Shown here one piece after another: positions 49,711 through 58,451 of a stretch of 64,000 nt of DNA. The notes beneath the pieces were generated by a model. It was not told the origin of the DNA. It worked only from the letters and a program-made list of their open reading frames with translations, and ran no database searches. Position 1 is the first letter of the stretch. The number at the start of each line of letters is the position of its first letter. This DNA comes from Pseudomonas sp. BMS12. Its GTDB lineage: Bacteria; Pseudomonadota; Gammaproteobacteria; Pseudomonadales; Pseudomonadaceae. The DNA lies in the NCBI RefSeq assembly GCF_001592875.1, contig NZ_LSOF01000007.1:1-64000 (forward strand). The letters are read 5' to 3'. Made by a program: the position numbers and the translations under genes.

Positions 49711-49971
49711 GGGACCTCCGGGTAATTGTTTTTGTAATTGGGGCTATTTGACCCTAGCAGCCTGCTGTCCAGTCGCCACTGCAACTTTGGTCGAACACAC
49801 TTTCTGCTGACTCGGGCCTGCCACCTCAAAAACAGCGTGCTAGAGCCATCGACCTCGACACGAGAGAGAACAGGAGAGGGCCGGCTAAGACCAAGGTCGA
49901 ATGCGCATCGCGCCATTTGCATTGGCCGCCGTCTGCTGCGAGCCTGAAGACCTCAGCCAAGGAGACCCACC

Positions 49972-50592
49972 ATGAGCAGCATGACCCTCTACCACTCACC
50001 CTCCTCTCCCTTCGTGCGCAAGATCAGCGTACTGCTGCACGAGACCGGCCAGGTCGAGCGGGTGGCCTTGCGCGAGGTGCAGCTGAGCCCGACCGCGCCG
50101 CATGCCGAAGTGACGGCCGACAACCCTGCCGGCAAGATTCCCGCCCTGCGCCTGGCCGACGGCAGCGTGCTGCACGACAGCCGGGTGATCTTCGACTACC
50201 TCGACCAGCAGCATGTCGGCGAAGCGCTGATCCCGCCGAGCGGGCACGCACGCTGGCGGCGCCTGACCATGGCCTCGCTGGCCGACGCCATCCTCGATGC
50301 CGCCGTGCTGCTGCGCTACGAGACCTTCCTGCGCCCCGAGGAAAAACGCTGGGACGAGTGGCAACAGGCCCAGCAGGACAAGATCGAGCGCGCCCTGGCC
50401 TACTTCGAGCGCGACTGCCTGGCCGAACTGGCCAGCCACTTCGACGTTGCCGCCATCGGCCTGGCCTGCTCCCTCGGCTACCTCGACCTGCGCCAGCCCA
50501 AGCTGGGCTGGCGTGCGCGCTATGCGGGCCTGGCGGGCTGGTATGCCGATGTCAGCCAGCGGCCGTCGATGCAGGCCACTCAGCCGAAGTAG
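49972..50592 (+). CDS. Glutathione S-transferase family protein
   Basis: Protein of 206 aa. The N-terminal thioredoxin-like domain (MTLYHSPSSPFVRKISVLLHE) has Ser/Tyr residues at the glutathione site. NPAGKIPALRLADGSVLHDSRVI contains the cis-Pro and the DS pair that hold glutathione. A helical C-terminal domain follows. The substrate is unknown. An AAGGAG RBS precedes the start. Its 3' end overlaps the convergent hypothetical gene by 13 bases. Confidence 0.9.
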   Translation: MSSMTLYHSPSSPFVRKISVLLHETGQVERVALREVQLSPTAPHAEVTADNPAGKIPALRLADGSVLHDSRVIFDYLDQQHVGEALIPPSGHARWRRLTMASLADAILDAAVLLRYETFLRPEEKRWDEWQQAQQDKIERALAYFERDCLAELASHFDVAAIGLACSLGYLDLRQPKLGWRARYAGLAGWYADVSQRPSMQATQPK

Positions 50593-51095
50593 CCGTAGAC
50601 GATCATCCCCTCGCGCGGCAACAGCAGCAGGGTTCCTCCATCATTGTCGCTGTAGTAGCCGCCCTCTTCCTGGCTGGCCCGGATGATGCGCGAGGTCAGC
50701 TCGGCATCGATATCGGTACATTGCAGCCCGGGCATGATGGGGCTGCTGCTATCGGCCTCCAGCTGCCCGATCGGCGTCGCCTGCCAGGGCCCGTAGCGGT
50801 AGTAGTCGCTGCCCGGATGACCACGCGCCTGCCGCGCCGCTTGCAGCGTCGCCAAACCCTCACGCTGCAGGCGCACGCGCAGGGCCGGTGACATGCGCAA
50901 TACCGCTACACCACAGCCGCTGCCGACCAGCAGCACACCCTCCACCTCCAACTGCGCCGGCAGCGCCGCGATGGTTTGGCTGCGCTCGACCAGCTTATAG
51001 ACCACATAGAGCAGTAGGAGCAGCCACAGGCAGAGCATGAACCCGCGATAGAGCAGCCGGCCGATCACCCGCAGCACAGTCGTCATTTGCGTCAT
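50580..51095 (-). CDS. Hypothetical membrane-anchored protein
   Basis: Protein of 171 aa from the ATG at 51095. One N-terminal membrane helix (GFMLCLWLLLLLYVVYKL) is followed by a soluble domain of about 130 residues with no motif I recognise (PGSDYYRYGPWQATPIG, EEGGYYSDNDGGTLLLLP). Its start overlaps the stop of the gene before it in an ATGA, as in the rest of this small cluster. Probably periplasmic. Confidence 0.7.
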   Translation of the reverse strand: MTQMTTVLRVIGRLLYRGFMLCLWLLLLLYVVYKLVERSQTIAALPAQLEVEGVLLVGSGCGVAVLRMSPALRVRLQREGLATLQAARQARGHPGSDYYRYGPWQATPIGQLEADSSSPIMPGLQCTDIDAELTSRIIRASQEEGGYYSDNDGGTLLLLPREGMIVYGYFG

Positions 51096-51370
51096 ATCGG
51101 CCAGCCAAAGCAGTAGAACAACCAGACCGCAGCCAGCGCAGCGGCTCCCAAAGACGTACCCAGGCGCCAGTACTGTCCATTCGCTCCGAGCGGACGCCGC
51201 AGGTAAGGCGCCTGCAGCATCAGGCTCAATGCCGCCAGCGGCGTGAAGAAGGCATTGAAGGGCCAGGACGGCAGCAGCAGGCCCAGCAGCACGGCGAACA
51301 GGTAGACCAGCGTGCTGCCGGCTATCAGCCCCGTGGTGAAGTACCAGGCCGCACGTGGTTTCAGCGACAT
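51092..51370 (-). CDS. Small hypothetical membrane protein (92 aa)
   Basis: Three hydrophobic stretches (WYFTTGLIAGSTLVYLFAVLLG, NAFFTPLAALSLML and GAAALAAVWLFYCFG) make an inner-membrane protein likely. No family recognised. Its start lies inside the 3' end of the 43-aa ORF upstream and its stop overlaps the next gene, so its translation is probably coupled to both. Confidence 0.65.
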   Translation of the reverse strand: MSLKPRAAWYFTTGLIAGSTLVYLFAVLLGLLLPSWPFNAFFTPLAALSLMLQAPYLRRPLGANGQYWRLGTSLGAAALAAVWLFYCFGWPI

Positions 51371-51492
51371 GGCGGCTGTTCCCGGCGCAGCGCGTTCGCG
51401 GGCTTGCCACTCGGCACGAACAAGCGCGCAATGCGCCGCGCCAGCAGATGCCCCAGGCGCGCCTCCTCGCGCAACCCCACATGCCCGCTCAT
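51361..51492 (-). CDS. Very small hypothetical ORF (43 aa)
   Basis: It starts with the ATG that overlaps the stop of the preceding gene (ATGA at 51492-51489) and ends ten bases into the next. Product MSGHVGLREEARLGHLLARR and a basic tail ending QPPCR. The precise overlaps on both sides argue for a real coupled gene; otherwise a 118-base gap would break an otherwise gapless series. No homology recognised. Confidence 0.4.
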   Translation of the reverse strand: MSGHVGLREEARLGHLLARRIARLFVPSGKPANALRREQPPCR

Positions 51493-51794
51493 CGCCAGTA
51501 CCACAGGCGGAAGAAGCCGGCGGCCATGAGCAGGGCCAACTGGCCGAAGGCCGCGCACAGCTGCAGGAAGGACTGCACGCTGGAATTCTCGGCAGCCTGC
51601 GGGATGCCGGTCAGGCCATCCCAGAAGCTGCCAGGCAACAGCGTCAGCGCCACACCGGCCAGCGGCCGGCCGCTGAGGTTGATACCGCGAATCAGGTCGA
51701 ACTGGTCGAAGAACATCAGGCCGACCAGGATCATTCCGGCCACCACCAGGCCGAGGGCGAAACAGGCGGAAAACTGCATCAGTAGACGAAACAT
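51489..51794 (-). CDS. Small hypothetical membrane protein (101 aa)
   Basis: It starts at the ATG at 51794 with a strong GAGGAG leader. Hydrophobic helices lie at about 5-28 (FSACFALGLVVAGMILVGLMFF) and 75-98. The NLSGRPLAGVALTLLPGSF segment lies between. It is 44 bases downstream of creD and probably in the same transcript. Function unknown. Confidence 0.65.
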   Translation of the reverse strand: MFRLLMQFSACFALGLVVAGMILVGLMFFDQFDLIRGINLSGRPLAGVALTLLPGSFWDGLTGIPQAAENSSVQSFLQLCAAFGQLALLMAAGFFRLWYWR

Positions 51795-51838
51795 GGCGAT
51801 CTCCTCGCAGGGCGCGGCCTGGCCACGCCCGATCAATG

Positions 51839-53176
51839 TCAGGCAGCCGGCTTGGCCAGGCCGTACCAGTCCAGCTTGCGGGTCAGCACCATCACCGCCG
51901 CGAGCAGGCCGAACACCAGCAGCGAGCCCATCAGCAGGGCATAGTCCTCGGCGCTGAGCAGGGCGTAGAGCATGGCGTAGAGGCCGGCCAGGGCGACGGT
52001 GAAGCCGGCGCCACGCAACCAGCTGCGCAACACGTGGCTGACATAGAAACCGATCAGCAACACGCAGGCGCCGGCCGCCAGGGCATAGGCACGGGCGAAG
52101 TCCATGTGCTCGGCCAGCGACAGCAGCAACAGGTAGAACATCGCCAGGGACAGCCCGACCAGGCCGTACTGCACCGGGTGCACGGCCAGGCGCTTGAGCA
52201 CCTCGAACAGGAAGAAGCCGGCAAAGGTGAGGACGACGAACAGCAGCGCATACTTCAACGCCCGGTCGCTCTTCAGGTACTGGTCCACCGGGTCGACGAA
52301 GCTGACGCCGAAGTGACGGCTCTCGAAGTTCCGGCACTCACCGCCGAAAGCGCATTCGCCCAGAGCTTCTTCCAGGTTGGTGGCGAAGAAACTGGTCTGC
52401 CACAGGGCGGTGAAGCCGCCGCTGGTGATCTCACGCTCACTGGGCAGGTACTCGCCGACGAAGCTCGGGTGCGGCCAGTCGGCGCTCAGGCTGATGCGAC
52501 TGTCGCGCCCCACCGGGGTGATATCGAGGCGCCCGGTGCCCTGCAACTGCAGGTCGAAGGCGTAGTCCAGACGCTGCGCCTGCTGCGTATCGAGCTGCGG
52601 AATCGGCGCATGTACGCCCGCCCCGAGTAGGCTTTCGGAACTGCCCGGCTGGAACGCCAGGCGTTGCTCGCCGAGCACCAGCTCGGGTGCATTCTTGATG
52701 CCGCGTACGTCGCTGATACCCACGCTGACGAAGGGCGTGTCAAAACGGTAATCGGCCAGATCTTCGCTGATGCCGTAATGCGCCGGAATCTGGAAATGCC
52801 CGCTGATGTGGTTGGCGCCCTGGAACAGGCGGGCCTGGTAGATGCCCCGCGCACGCAGCTCGGTACTGACCTGGCCGTCCAGGACGAAACGTTCGGGCAG
52901 GACGTACAAGCGTCCGTAGCGCTCGCTCTCCTCCAGATAGCGCTCACCCGTCTTGGGATGGGTTTTCCACTCACGTTCGGTCTTGCGATAGGGCACCACC
53001 AGCAGAGGGCCGGTGATCTTCTGGCTGTAGCTGGAACTGCGGGCGATATCTTCCAGCACAGTGTCGCGCAGCGACTGACGCTCCTCGACCATGCCGTCGA
53101 TCATGATGATGGGGATCATCAGCAGAACGATCAGCACGGCAATGGCGCCGAGTTTGATCAGCAGATTGCGGTTCAT
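51839..53176 (-). CDS. creD: Inner-membrane protein CreD
   Basis: Protein of 445 aa from the ATG at 53176 with an AAGGAGAGTC leader. There is one N-terminal membrane helix, a large periplasmic domain (about 35-300) and a C-terminal block of five to six helices. This is the CreD plan (PLLVVPYRKTE and WQTSFFATNLEEAL are typical). CreD is the main output of the CreBC system and protects envelope integrity under beta-lactam stress. A repeat resembling the CreB binding tag lies 80 bases upstream. Confidence 0.9.
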   Translation of the reverse strand: MNRNLLIKLGAIAVLIVLLMIPIIMIDGMVEERQSLRDTVLEDIARSSSYSQKITGPLLVVPYRKTEREWKTHPKTGERYLEESERYGRLYVLPERFVLDGQVSTELRARGIYQARLFQGANHISGHFQIPAHYGISEDLADYRFDTPFVSVGISDVRGIKNAPELVLGEQRLAFQPGSSESLLGAGVHAPIPQLDTQQAQRLDYAFDLQLQGTGRLDITPVGRDSRISLSADWPHPSFVGEYLPSEREITSGGFTALWQTSFFATNLEEALGECAFGGECRNFESRHFGVSFVDPVDQYLKSDRALKYALLFVVLTFAGFFLFEVLKRLAVHPVQYGLVGLSLAMFYLLLLSLAEHMDFARAYALAAGACVLLIGFYVSHVLRSWLRGAGFTVALAGLYAMLYALLSAEDYALLMGSLLVFGLLAAVMVLTRKLDWYGLAKPAA

Positions 53177-53255
53177 CGGGACTCTCCTTGGTTGCACCGT
53201 GGGGAGAGTCTCGCCAGCGCCGGTGGCGGCGCCGTGAGGGAAATATGGGGACTGT

Positions 53256-53271
53256 GTGGAGTTTGTGTGGA
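53256..53271 (-). promoter_or_regulatory. CreB-tag-like direct repeat upstream of creD
   Basis: On the minus strand TCCAC-N6-TCCAC, two half-sites with an 11-base period. The known cre/blr tag is TTCAC-N6-TTCAC, so each half differs by one base. It lies about 80 bases before creD, a suitable activator position. Confidence 0.55.
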
Positions 53272-53375
53272 TGCGCGCGGCGGAACGGCGGGATAGCGCC
53301 CGGCGAGCCCGGACGGCACCCGGCTGGGCTCAGGTGCGTGACACCTCGGCCCCAGCCTGCGGACGGTCCGTGCGG

Positions 53376-53816
53376 CTAGCCCACCTCGCCGCGAATGTAC
53401 TGTTCCAGCTGCTGGATCAGGCTGGCCTGATCGTCGATGGTTTGCTTGACCAGGTCACCGATCGACAACAGGCCGATCAGTTCGCCCTCGGCCAGTACCG
53501 GCAGGTGGCGCAGGCGACGGTCGGTCATCAGCTGCAGGCAGTGCTGCACGCTGTCGCGCGGGCCGACGGTGATCACTTCGGCGGTCATGATGTCGCTGAC
53601 CTTGGCATCGAAGGCCGCGCGCTCCATCTCGGCCAGTTTGCGCACGTAGTCGCGCTCGCTGACGATGCCCACCATCCGACCGCCGGCCATCACCACCAGT
53701 GCGCCGACGCGCTTCTCGGCCAGCTGTTTGACCACATCGAGCACCGAGGCGTCCGGCGCCACGCTGTGGATATAGGCGTTGGTCTTGCTGCGCAGCAGTT
53801 CGGCAACTGTCTTCAT
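53376..53816 (-). CDS. Two-CBS-domain protein
   Basis: Protein of 146 aa made of two CBS domains (about 10-65, VLDVVKQLAEKRVGALVV ... GIVSERDYVRKL; and 78-132, DSVQHCLQLMTDRRLRHLPV). CBS pairs bind adenine nucleotides and act as energy or ionic-strength sensors. It stands between creC and creD on the same strand, which in P. aeruginosa are adjacent as I recall. Whether it belongs to the Cre response is open. Confidence 0.9.
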   Translation of the reverse strand: MKTVAELLRSKTNAYIHSVAPDASVLDVVKQLAEKRVGALVVMAGGRMVGIVSERDYVRKLAEMERAAFDAKVSDIMTAEVITVGPRDSVQHCLQLMTDRRLRHLPVLAEGELIGLLSIGDLVKQTIDDQASLIQQLEQYIRGEVG

Positions 53817-53938
53817 TGTTGTTCTGACTCCCGGTTTGGACACCCACAGTTTTAGCAGAGCGCACCGACCTGCGGTTGACGCGAAACAATGTGTTGCAAC
53901 CTGCAGGCCAGACTCGCGCGCAGACTTTGGGCAGGTTC

Positions 53939-55363
53939 TCAGGCCAGCGGCAGGCGCAGGCAAACCTCGACGCCACCCTCGACATTGCCGACACGCAACT
54001 CGCCGCCATGCAGCGTGGCCACTTCCTGCACGAAATTGAGGCCCAGTCCGGTGCTCTTGCGCCCACTGGCGGGGCGCGGCAGCGAGTAGAAGCGCTCGGT
54101 CAGACGTGGCAGGGCATAGTCGGGAATGCTCGGCCCTTGGTTGAACAGGCGCAGCAGCAGGCTCGTACCCTCCACCTCGGCCACCAGGCGCAGCAGGCCA
54201 CCAGGCGGGGTGAAGTCGAGGGCGTTTTCCAGCAGATTGGCCAGTGCCTGGCGCAACAGGAAGCGCTCACCGAGCACTCGCAGGTTGCTGGCAATTGCCA
54301 ACTCCACGCGCAGGCCCGCCGCCTGGAGGCGCGCATCCTGGCCGCGCAACAGTTCCTCGGCCAGCTCGCGCAGGTTCACCGCCAGCCGTTCCTCCAGGCC
54401 CTGGCGCTGCTCCACCAGCGCCAGGTTGAGCAGGCGCTCGATCAGTTGCTGCAGGCGCTCGCCCTCGCCGGCGATATTGGCCACGAAACGCTGGCGCTGT
54501 TCGCTCGGCATCTCCTCCTGAAGCAGCTCGGCGGCGCCGCGAATGGCCGCCAGCGGGCTCTTCAGCTCGTGGGTCAGGGTGTGCACGTACTGCTCGACAT
54601 AGGCCTTGCCTTCCAGCTCGGTACGCATCTTCTGCACCGCTTCGGCCAACTGGGTCAACTCACCGCCGCGCAGGGCCGGCAGTTCGGCACGCTGGCCCCG
54701 GCTGACCGCCTGGGCGTAGCGGGTGAGCTTGCGCAACGAGCCGCTGAGCCACCAGGACAGCGCCCCGCCAATCAGCAGGCCGAGACCGATCAGGCCGGCG
54801 CCGAGCCAGCCCAGGCGGCGCTGCGAGCGTTCGATATAGGGCTGCAGCGACTGGTTCGGCTTGGCCACCGAAACCACGCCGATGATCGTGTCGCCGTCCT
54901 TGATCGGTGCCGCCACGTACATCACCGAGCTGTCCTCGTCGGCCGGGTCCTCGCGGGTCGAACGCGCACCGTACTGGCCGCGCAGGGTCAGCAGTACGTC
55001 GTTCCAGCGCGAATAGTCCTGCCCCACGGCCAGGCCGCTGGAGTCGAGCAGGACGATGCCCTTGGCATCGGTGACATAGATGCGGTGGTTCACCGTCTGT
55101 TTCTGCACGCCCCAGATCTGTGCCTGCGGCTGGCGCCGCCCATAGGATTCGAGCAGCGCGGGCAGCCGGCCCTGGGCCAGGCTGCCGTTTTTCACCTCGT
55201 CACGGAGGATCTCGGCCAACAGGTTGGCCGTGTCCACCAGGGTTTCCTCGGTGCTCTGGCGCACACCGGGACGAATCTCGTCCATCACCGTGCTCAGCAC
55301 GAACCAGCCGGCCAGGCCGACGAACAGGAAGTACACCAGGAAAATGCGGATGCCGAGCGGCAT
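53939..55363 (-). CDS. creC: Sensor histidine kinase CreC
   Basis: Protein of 474 aa. An N-terminal membrane helix, a periplasmic sensor (about 30-180), a second helix (about 183-205) and HAMP are followed by the H-box VHTLTHELKSPLAAIRG near residue 272. N-box LLENALDFTPPGG and G-box STGLGLNFVQEVATLHGG follow. It phosphorylates CreB in response to PBP4 inhibition or metabolic signals. Its ATG shares one base with the creB stop (TAATG). Confidence 0.92.
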   Translation of the reverse strand: MPLGIRIFLVYFLFVGLAGWFVLSTVMDEIRPGVRQSTEETLVDTANLLAEILRDEVKNGSLAQGRLPALLESYGRRQPQAQIWGVQKQTVNHRIYVTDAKGIVLLDSSGLAVGQDYSRWNDVLLTLRGQYGARSTREDPADEDSSVMYVAAPIKDGDTIIGVVSVAKPNQSLQPYIERSQRRLGWLGAGLIGLGLLIGGALSWWLSGSLRKLTRYAQAVSRGQRAELPALRGGELTQLAEAVQKMRTELEGKAYVEQYVHTLTHELKSPLAAIRGAAELLQEEMPSEQRQRFVANIAGEGERLQQLIERLLNLALVEQRQGLEERLAVNLRELAEELLRGQDARLQAAGLRVELAIASNLRVLGERFLLRQALANLLENALDFTPPGGLLRLVAEVEGTSLLLRLFNQGPSIPDYALPRLTERFYSLPRPASGRKSTGLGLNFVQEVATLHGGELRVGNVEGGVEVCLRLPLA

Positions 55364-56046
55364 TACACCAGCCTCAGGCTGTAGCCCAGCCCCCGGTGGG
55401 TCTGGATCGCCTCGGTATCGGCCGCCACCTGGCGCAGCTTGGCGCGCAGGCTCTTGATGTGGCTGTCGATATTGCGCTCGTAGCCGGATTCGGCCGCTAC
55501 CCCCAGGGCATCGAGCAGTTGCTCGCGGGAAAACACCCGCTCGGGCTGGCCGAGCAGGGTCTGCAACAGACGAAATTCGTGGCGAGTCAGGCTCAGCGGT
55601 TGGCCGTGGTAGTCGATGCGCACACGTTCGGCGTCCAGCTGGAACGGCCCACTCTGCATGGCAGTCGCGGCGGCTTCCGTGCGCGGCAACAGGCGCTTGA
55701 GGATGGCCCGCACCCGCGCTGCCACTTCGCGCGGGCTGAACGGTTTGATCACGTAATCGTCGGCACCGATCTCCAGCCCCACTACCCGGTCGATCTCGGC
55801 ATCGCGGGCGGTGAGGAAGATCACCGGCACCTCGGAGAAACGACGCAGGCGCCGGCAGGCCTCGAAACCGCTGATATCCGGCAGGCCGACATCGAGAATC
55901 AACAGGTCGGCCGGACTACGCTGCTGCAACTCCAGGGCAGCCTCGGCCAGTTGCAGCCAGGTGGTGGTGAATCCCTCGGCCTGCAGCGCATAGACCAGGG
56001 TATCGGCGATGGCGGCTTCGTCTTCGACTATCAGGATATGCGGCAT
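55363..56046 (-). CDS. creB: Response regulator CreB
   Basis: Protein of 227 aa, OmpR class. The receiver domain has the acidic pair near residues 9-10, phospho-acceptor Asp in LLILDVGLPDISG near 53 and Lys in YVIKPFSPRE near 103. A winged-helix domain ends with ERNIDSHIKSLRAKLR and THRGLGYSL. It activates creD and, in P. aeruginosa, contributes to beta-lactam resistance when PBP4 is inhibited. It heads the creB-creC-CBS-creD series. Confidence 0.92.
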   Translation of the reverse strand: MPHILIVEDEAAIADTLVYALQAEGFTTTWLQLAEAALELQQRSPADLLILDVGLPDISGFEACRRLRRFSEVPVIFLTARDAEIDRVVGLEIGADDYVIKPFSPREVAARVRAILKRLLPRTEAAATAMQSGPFQLDAERVRIDYHGQPLSLTRHEFRLLQTLLGQPERVFSREQLLDALGVAAESGYERNIDSHIKSLRAKLRQVAADTEAIQTHRGLGYSLRLV

Positions 56047-56118
56047 GGCTTCCGTGCGGGCTGGTGGCGATGCCGGCACGGTGCCGCAGCGGCGCCACCG
56101 TCGTCAATCGCCGGGCGC

Positions 56119-57429
56119 TCAGCCGAACAGCGAACCCTGATCGCGCGGCAGACCGGACCAGAGCTCCTCGATGTTCTTGAAGCCCCACTCCTCGGCGGAT
56201 TCGCGACCGACTATCTTGTCGCGCCCGGCCAGCTTGGCCAGGTCGATCACCTCCTGAGGGATCGGCAGCTTCGAGCGCGCCGAGAAGAACACCTTGACCC
56301 TGGGCGTGAGCAGCGACTTGCTGTGCTGCTCCACCACCACGCCCAGGCGCCCGCTCTCCAGGCGCACCAGCGCACCGACCGGATAGATGCCCACCGACTT
56401 GACGAAGGCCTGGAACACCGCTGGATCGAAGTGGCCCTTCCACTCGGCCATCTTGCGAATCGATTCGGCCGGGTCCCAGCCCTTCTTGTAGGGCCGATCC
56501 GAGGTGATGGCGTCGTACACGTCACAGACCGCGCCCATGCGCGCGAACAGGCTGATCTGCTCGCCGGCCAGGCGGTTGGGGTAGCCGCTGCCGTCGAACT
56601 TCTCGTGGTGATGCAGACACACATCGATCACCAGGGCGCTGACCTGGCGACAATCGATGAGCATGCGCATGCCCGCTTCGGGATGGCTGCGCATGGTGCC
56701 GAACTCGGCATCGGTGAGCTTGCCCGGCTTGTTCAGGATGGTGTCGGGTACCGCCATCTTACCGATGTCATGGAGCAGGCCGGCGATGCCTGCCTCATGC
56801 ACCTGCTCCTCGCCCAGGCCGAGATGGCGGGCCAGGGCGATCATCAGGGCGCAGACCGCTACCGAGTGCATGTAGGTGTATTCGTCGCTGGTCTTCAGCC
56901 GGGCCAGGCTGATCAGGGCATTGGGATGGCGCATGACCGAGTCGGAGATTTCCTCGACCAGCTCGGCGGCATGCGCGAGTTCGACCGCCTGGCCCATGCG
57001 CGCATCGCTGAACATGGCAACGATGGCCTGCTTGGAGCGGGCACACAGGCGTACCGCGCGCTGCACCTCTTCCTCCATGCTGACGCGCACCGGCAGCGGT
57101 GCCGCAGCCGCCACCGCCAGCAGACGTGCCTCGGTCTCGGCCTCGACCTCTTCGACGGTCTGACTGGCCTGCCCCGGCGCGACGTCCAGGCCCTTGCCGA
57201 CATCGATCCAGACCTCGCTGACATCACTGTCGCGGATGCGTTGCAGGTCCTGCTCGGTCTTGAGCAGGAAGCGTCCCTTCCAGAACGGGTGATCCATCCA
57301 TGAACCACAGAATTCGTGGATATACATGCCGAGGCACAGCTCGGCTACAGCAATACGCTTGAGCACGACGGATGGCCAATCGAAAGGAGCACCAGCCCGG
57401 CGAGGACCCCCTTCGCCAGTCGAGGGCAT
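56119..57429 (-). CDS. HD-GYP domain cyclic-di-GMP phosphodiesterase (DUF3391 N-terminus)
   Basis: Protein of 436 aa from the ATG at 57429; a GTG at the VLKRIAV codon is a possible later start. A DUF3391 domain occupies about 20-130 (LGMYIHEFCGSWMDHPFW). The HD-GYP domain spans about 180-350 with HSVAVCALMIALARHLG, LLHDIGKMAVPDTILNKPGKL, HPEAG, HHHEKFDGSGYP. All key residues including HDxGK and the GYP are present, so an active phosphodiesterase is expected. It is divergent from the acyltransferase and stands alone after creB. Confidence 0.88.
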   Translation of the reverse strand: MPSTGEGGPRRAGAPFDWPSVVLKRIAVAELCLGMYIHEFCGSWMDHPFWKGRFLLKTEQDLQRIRDSDVSEVWIDVGKGLDVAPGQASQTVEEVEAETEARLLAVAAAAPLPVRVSMEEEVQRAVRLCARSKQAIVAMFSDARMGQAVELAHAAELVEEISDSVMRHPNALISLARLKTSDEYTYMHSVAVCALMIALARHLGLGEEQVHEAGIAGLLHDIGKMAVPDTILNKPGKLTDAEFGTMRSHPEAGMRMLIDCRQVSALVIDVCLHHHEKFDGSGYPNRLAGEQISLFARMGAVCDVYDAITSDRPYKKGWDPAESIRKMAEWKGHFDPAVFQAFVKSVGIYPVGALVRLESGRLGVVVEQHSKSLLTPRVKVFFSARSKLPIPQEVIDLAKLAGRDKIVGRESAEEWGFKNIEELWSGLPRDQGSLFG

Positions 57430-57523
57430 AGTGCTATCAGTAGCCAGTCTAGGCCAGTGCCGATATTCGCGACAAACCTCGCGATGGGTATGATTGCCGC
57501 AGCCTGAACAAATGGACCCTGTC

Positions 57524-58411
57524 ATGCGCCGACTGCTCACCGCCCTCTGCGTCCTCCTGCTACTTCTGCTCAACACCCTGCTGCTGATCGGCCCGCTGCT
57601 GCTGATCGCCCTGCTCAAGCTGGCTGCGCCCAATCGGCGACTGCGCGCGCTGTTCTCGCGCGGAGTGATGTGGGTGGCGGAAACCTGGGCGGAAATCGAC
57701 AAGCTGATCTTCGCCATCTTCACCCCGACCCAGTGGGACATCCGCGGTGGCGAAGGCCTGCGCCGCGACCGCTCCTACCTGGTGGTCAGCAACCATCAGT
57801 CCTGGGTCGATATCCCGGCGCTGGTGCAGGCCTTCAACCGCAAGACGCCCTACTTCAAGTTCTTCCTCAAGCAGGAACTGATCTGGGTGCCCTTCCTCGG
57901 CCTGGCCTTTTGGGCGCTCGACTACCCCTTCATGAAGCGCTACTCCAAGGCCTACCTGGTGAAGAACCCGCAGATGGCCGGCAAGGATCTGGAGATCACC
58001 AAGCGCGCCTGCGAGCGCTTCAAGGACCTCAACGTCACCGTGGTCAACTACCTGGAAGGCACCCGCTGCACGCCTGCCAAGCAGGCCCAGCAGGGCTCGC
58101 CCTACCAGCATCTGCTCAAGCCCAAGGCCGGCGGCGTGGCCTTCACCCTGGCAGCCCTCGGCCCGCAGCTGGATGCCCTGCTGGACGTGACCCTGGTCTA
58201 CCCCGGCAATCGCCCACCGGGTTTCTGGGCGCTGATCAGCGGCCAGGTGCCCAGGGTGATCATGGATATTCGCACCCGCGAGCTGGACCCGAGCCTGTGG
58301 GCCGGCGACTACGAGAACGACGCGGAATTTCGCCAGTACCTGCAGACCTGGGTCAGCCAGCTGTGGCAGGACAAGGACAGCCGGATCGACGAGCTGAAGC
58401 GCCAGTTCTGA
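57524..58411 (+). CDS. yihG: YihG-like 1-acylglycerol-3-phosphate acyltransferase
   Basis: Protein of 295 aa from the ATG at 57524 (57512 is an alternative). A long N-terminal hydrophobic segment precedes the PlsC-type motifs: NHQSWVD (the HX4D motif), KQELIWVPFLGLAFWALDYPFMKRYSKAYL in pieces, and the YLEGTR substrate-binding motif near residue 178. Resemblance to E. coli YihG is strong. YihG adds unsaturated acyl chains to lysophosphatidic acid. It lies between an HD-GYP gene and a binding-protein gene, both on the other strand. Confidence 0.88.
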   Translation: MRRLLTALCVLLLLLLNTLLLIGPLLLIALLKLAAPNRRLRALFSRGVMWVAETWAEIDKLIFAIFTPTQWDIRGGEGLRRDRSYLVVSNHQSWVDIPALVQAFNRKTPYFKFFLKQELIWVPFLGLAFWALDYPFMKRYSKAYLVKNPQMAGKDLEITKRACERFKDLNVTVVNYLEGTRCTPAKQAQQGSPYQHLLKPKAGGVAFTLAALGPQLDALLDVTLVYPGNRPPGFWALISGQVPRVIMDIRTRELDPSLWAGDYENDAEFRQYLQTWVSQLWQDKDSRIDELKRQF

Positions 58412-58451
58412 GCCCCGCTCAGTGCGTTTCTGCGCAGATACCGGCTTGCGG

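Noticed and set aside
49805..49823. TGGCAG-like sigma-54 site upstream of yjcH-actP (minus strand)
   Set aside because: The -12 GC is absent at the right distance, so it does not fit the consensus.
53876..55384. 502-codon plus-strand frame over creC
   Set aside because: Shadow of creC in the opposite strand, with no motifs and no start context.
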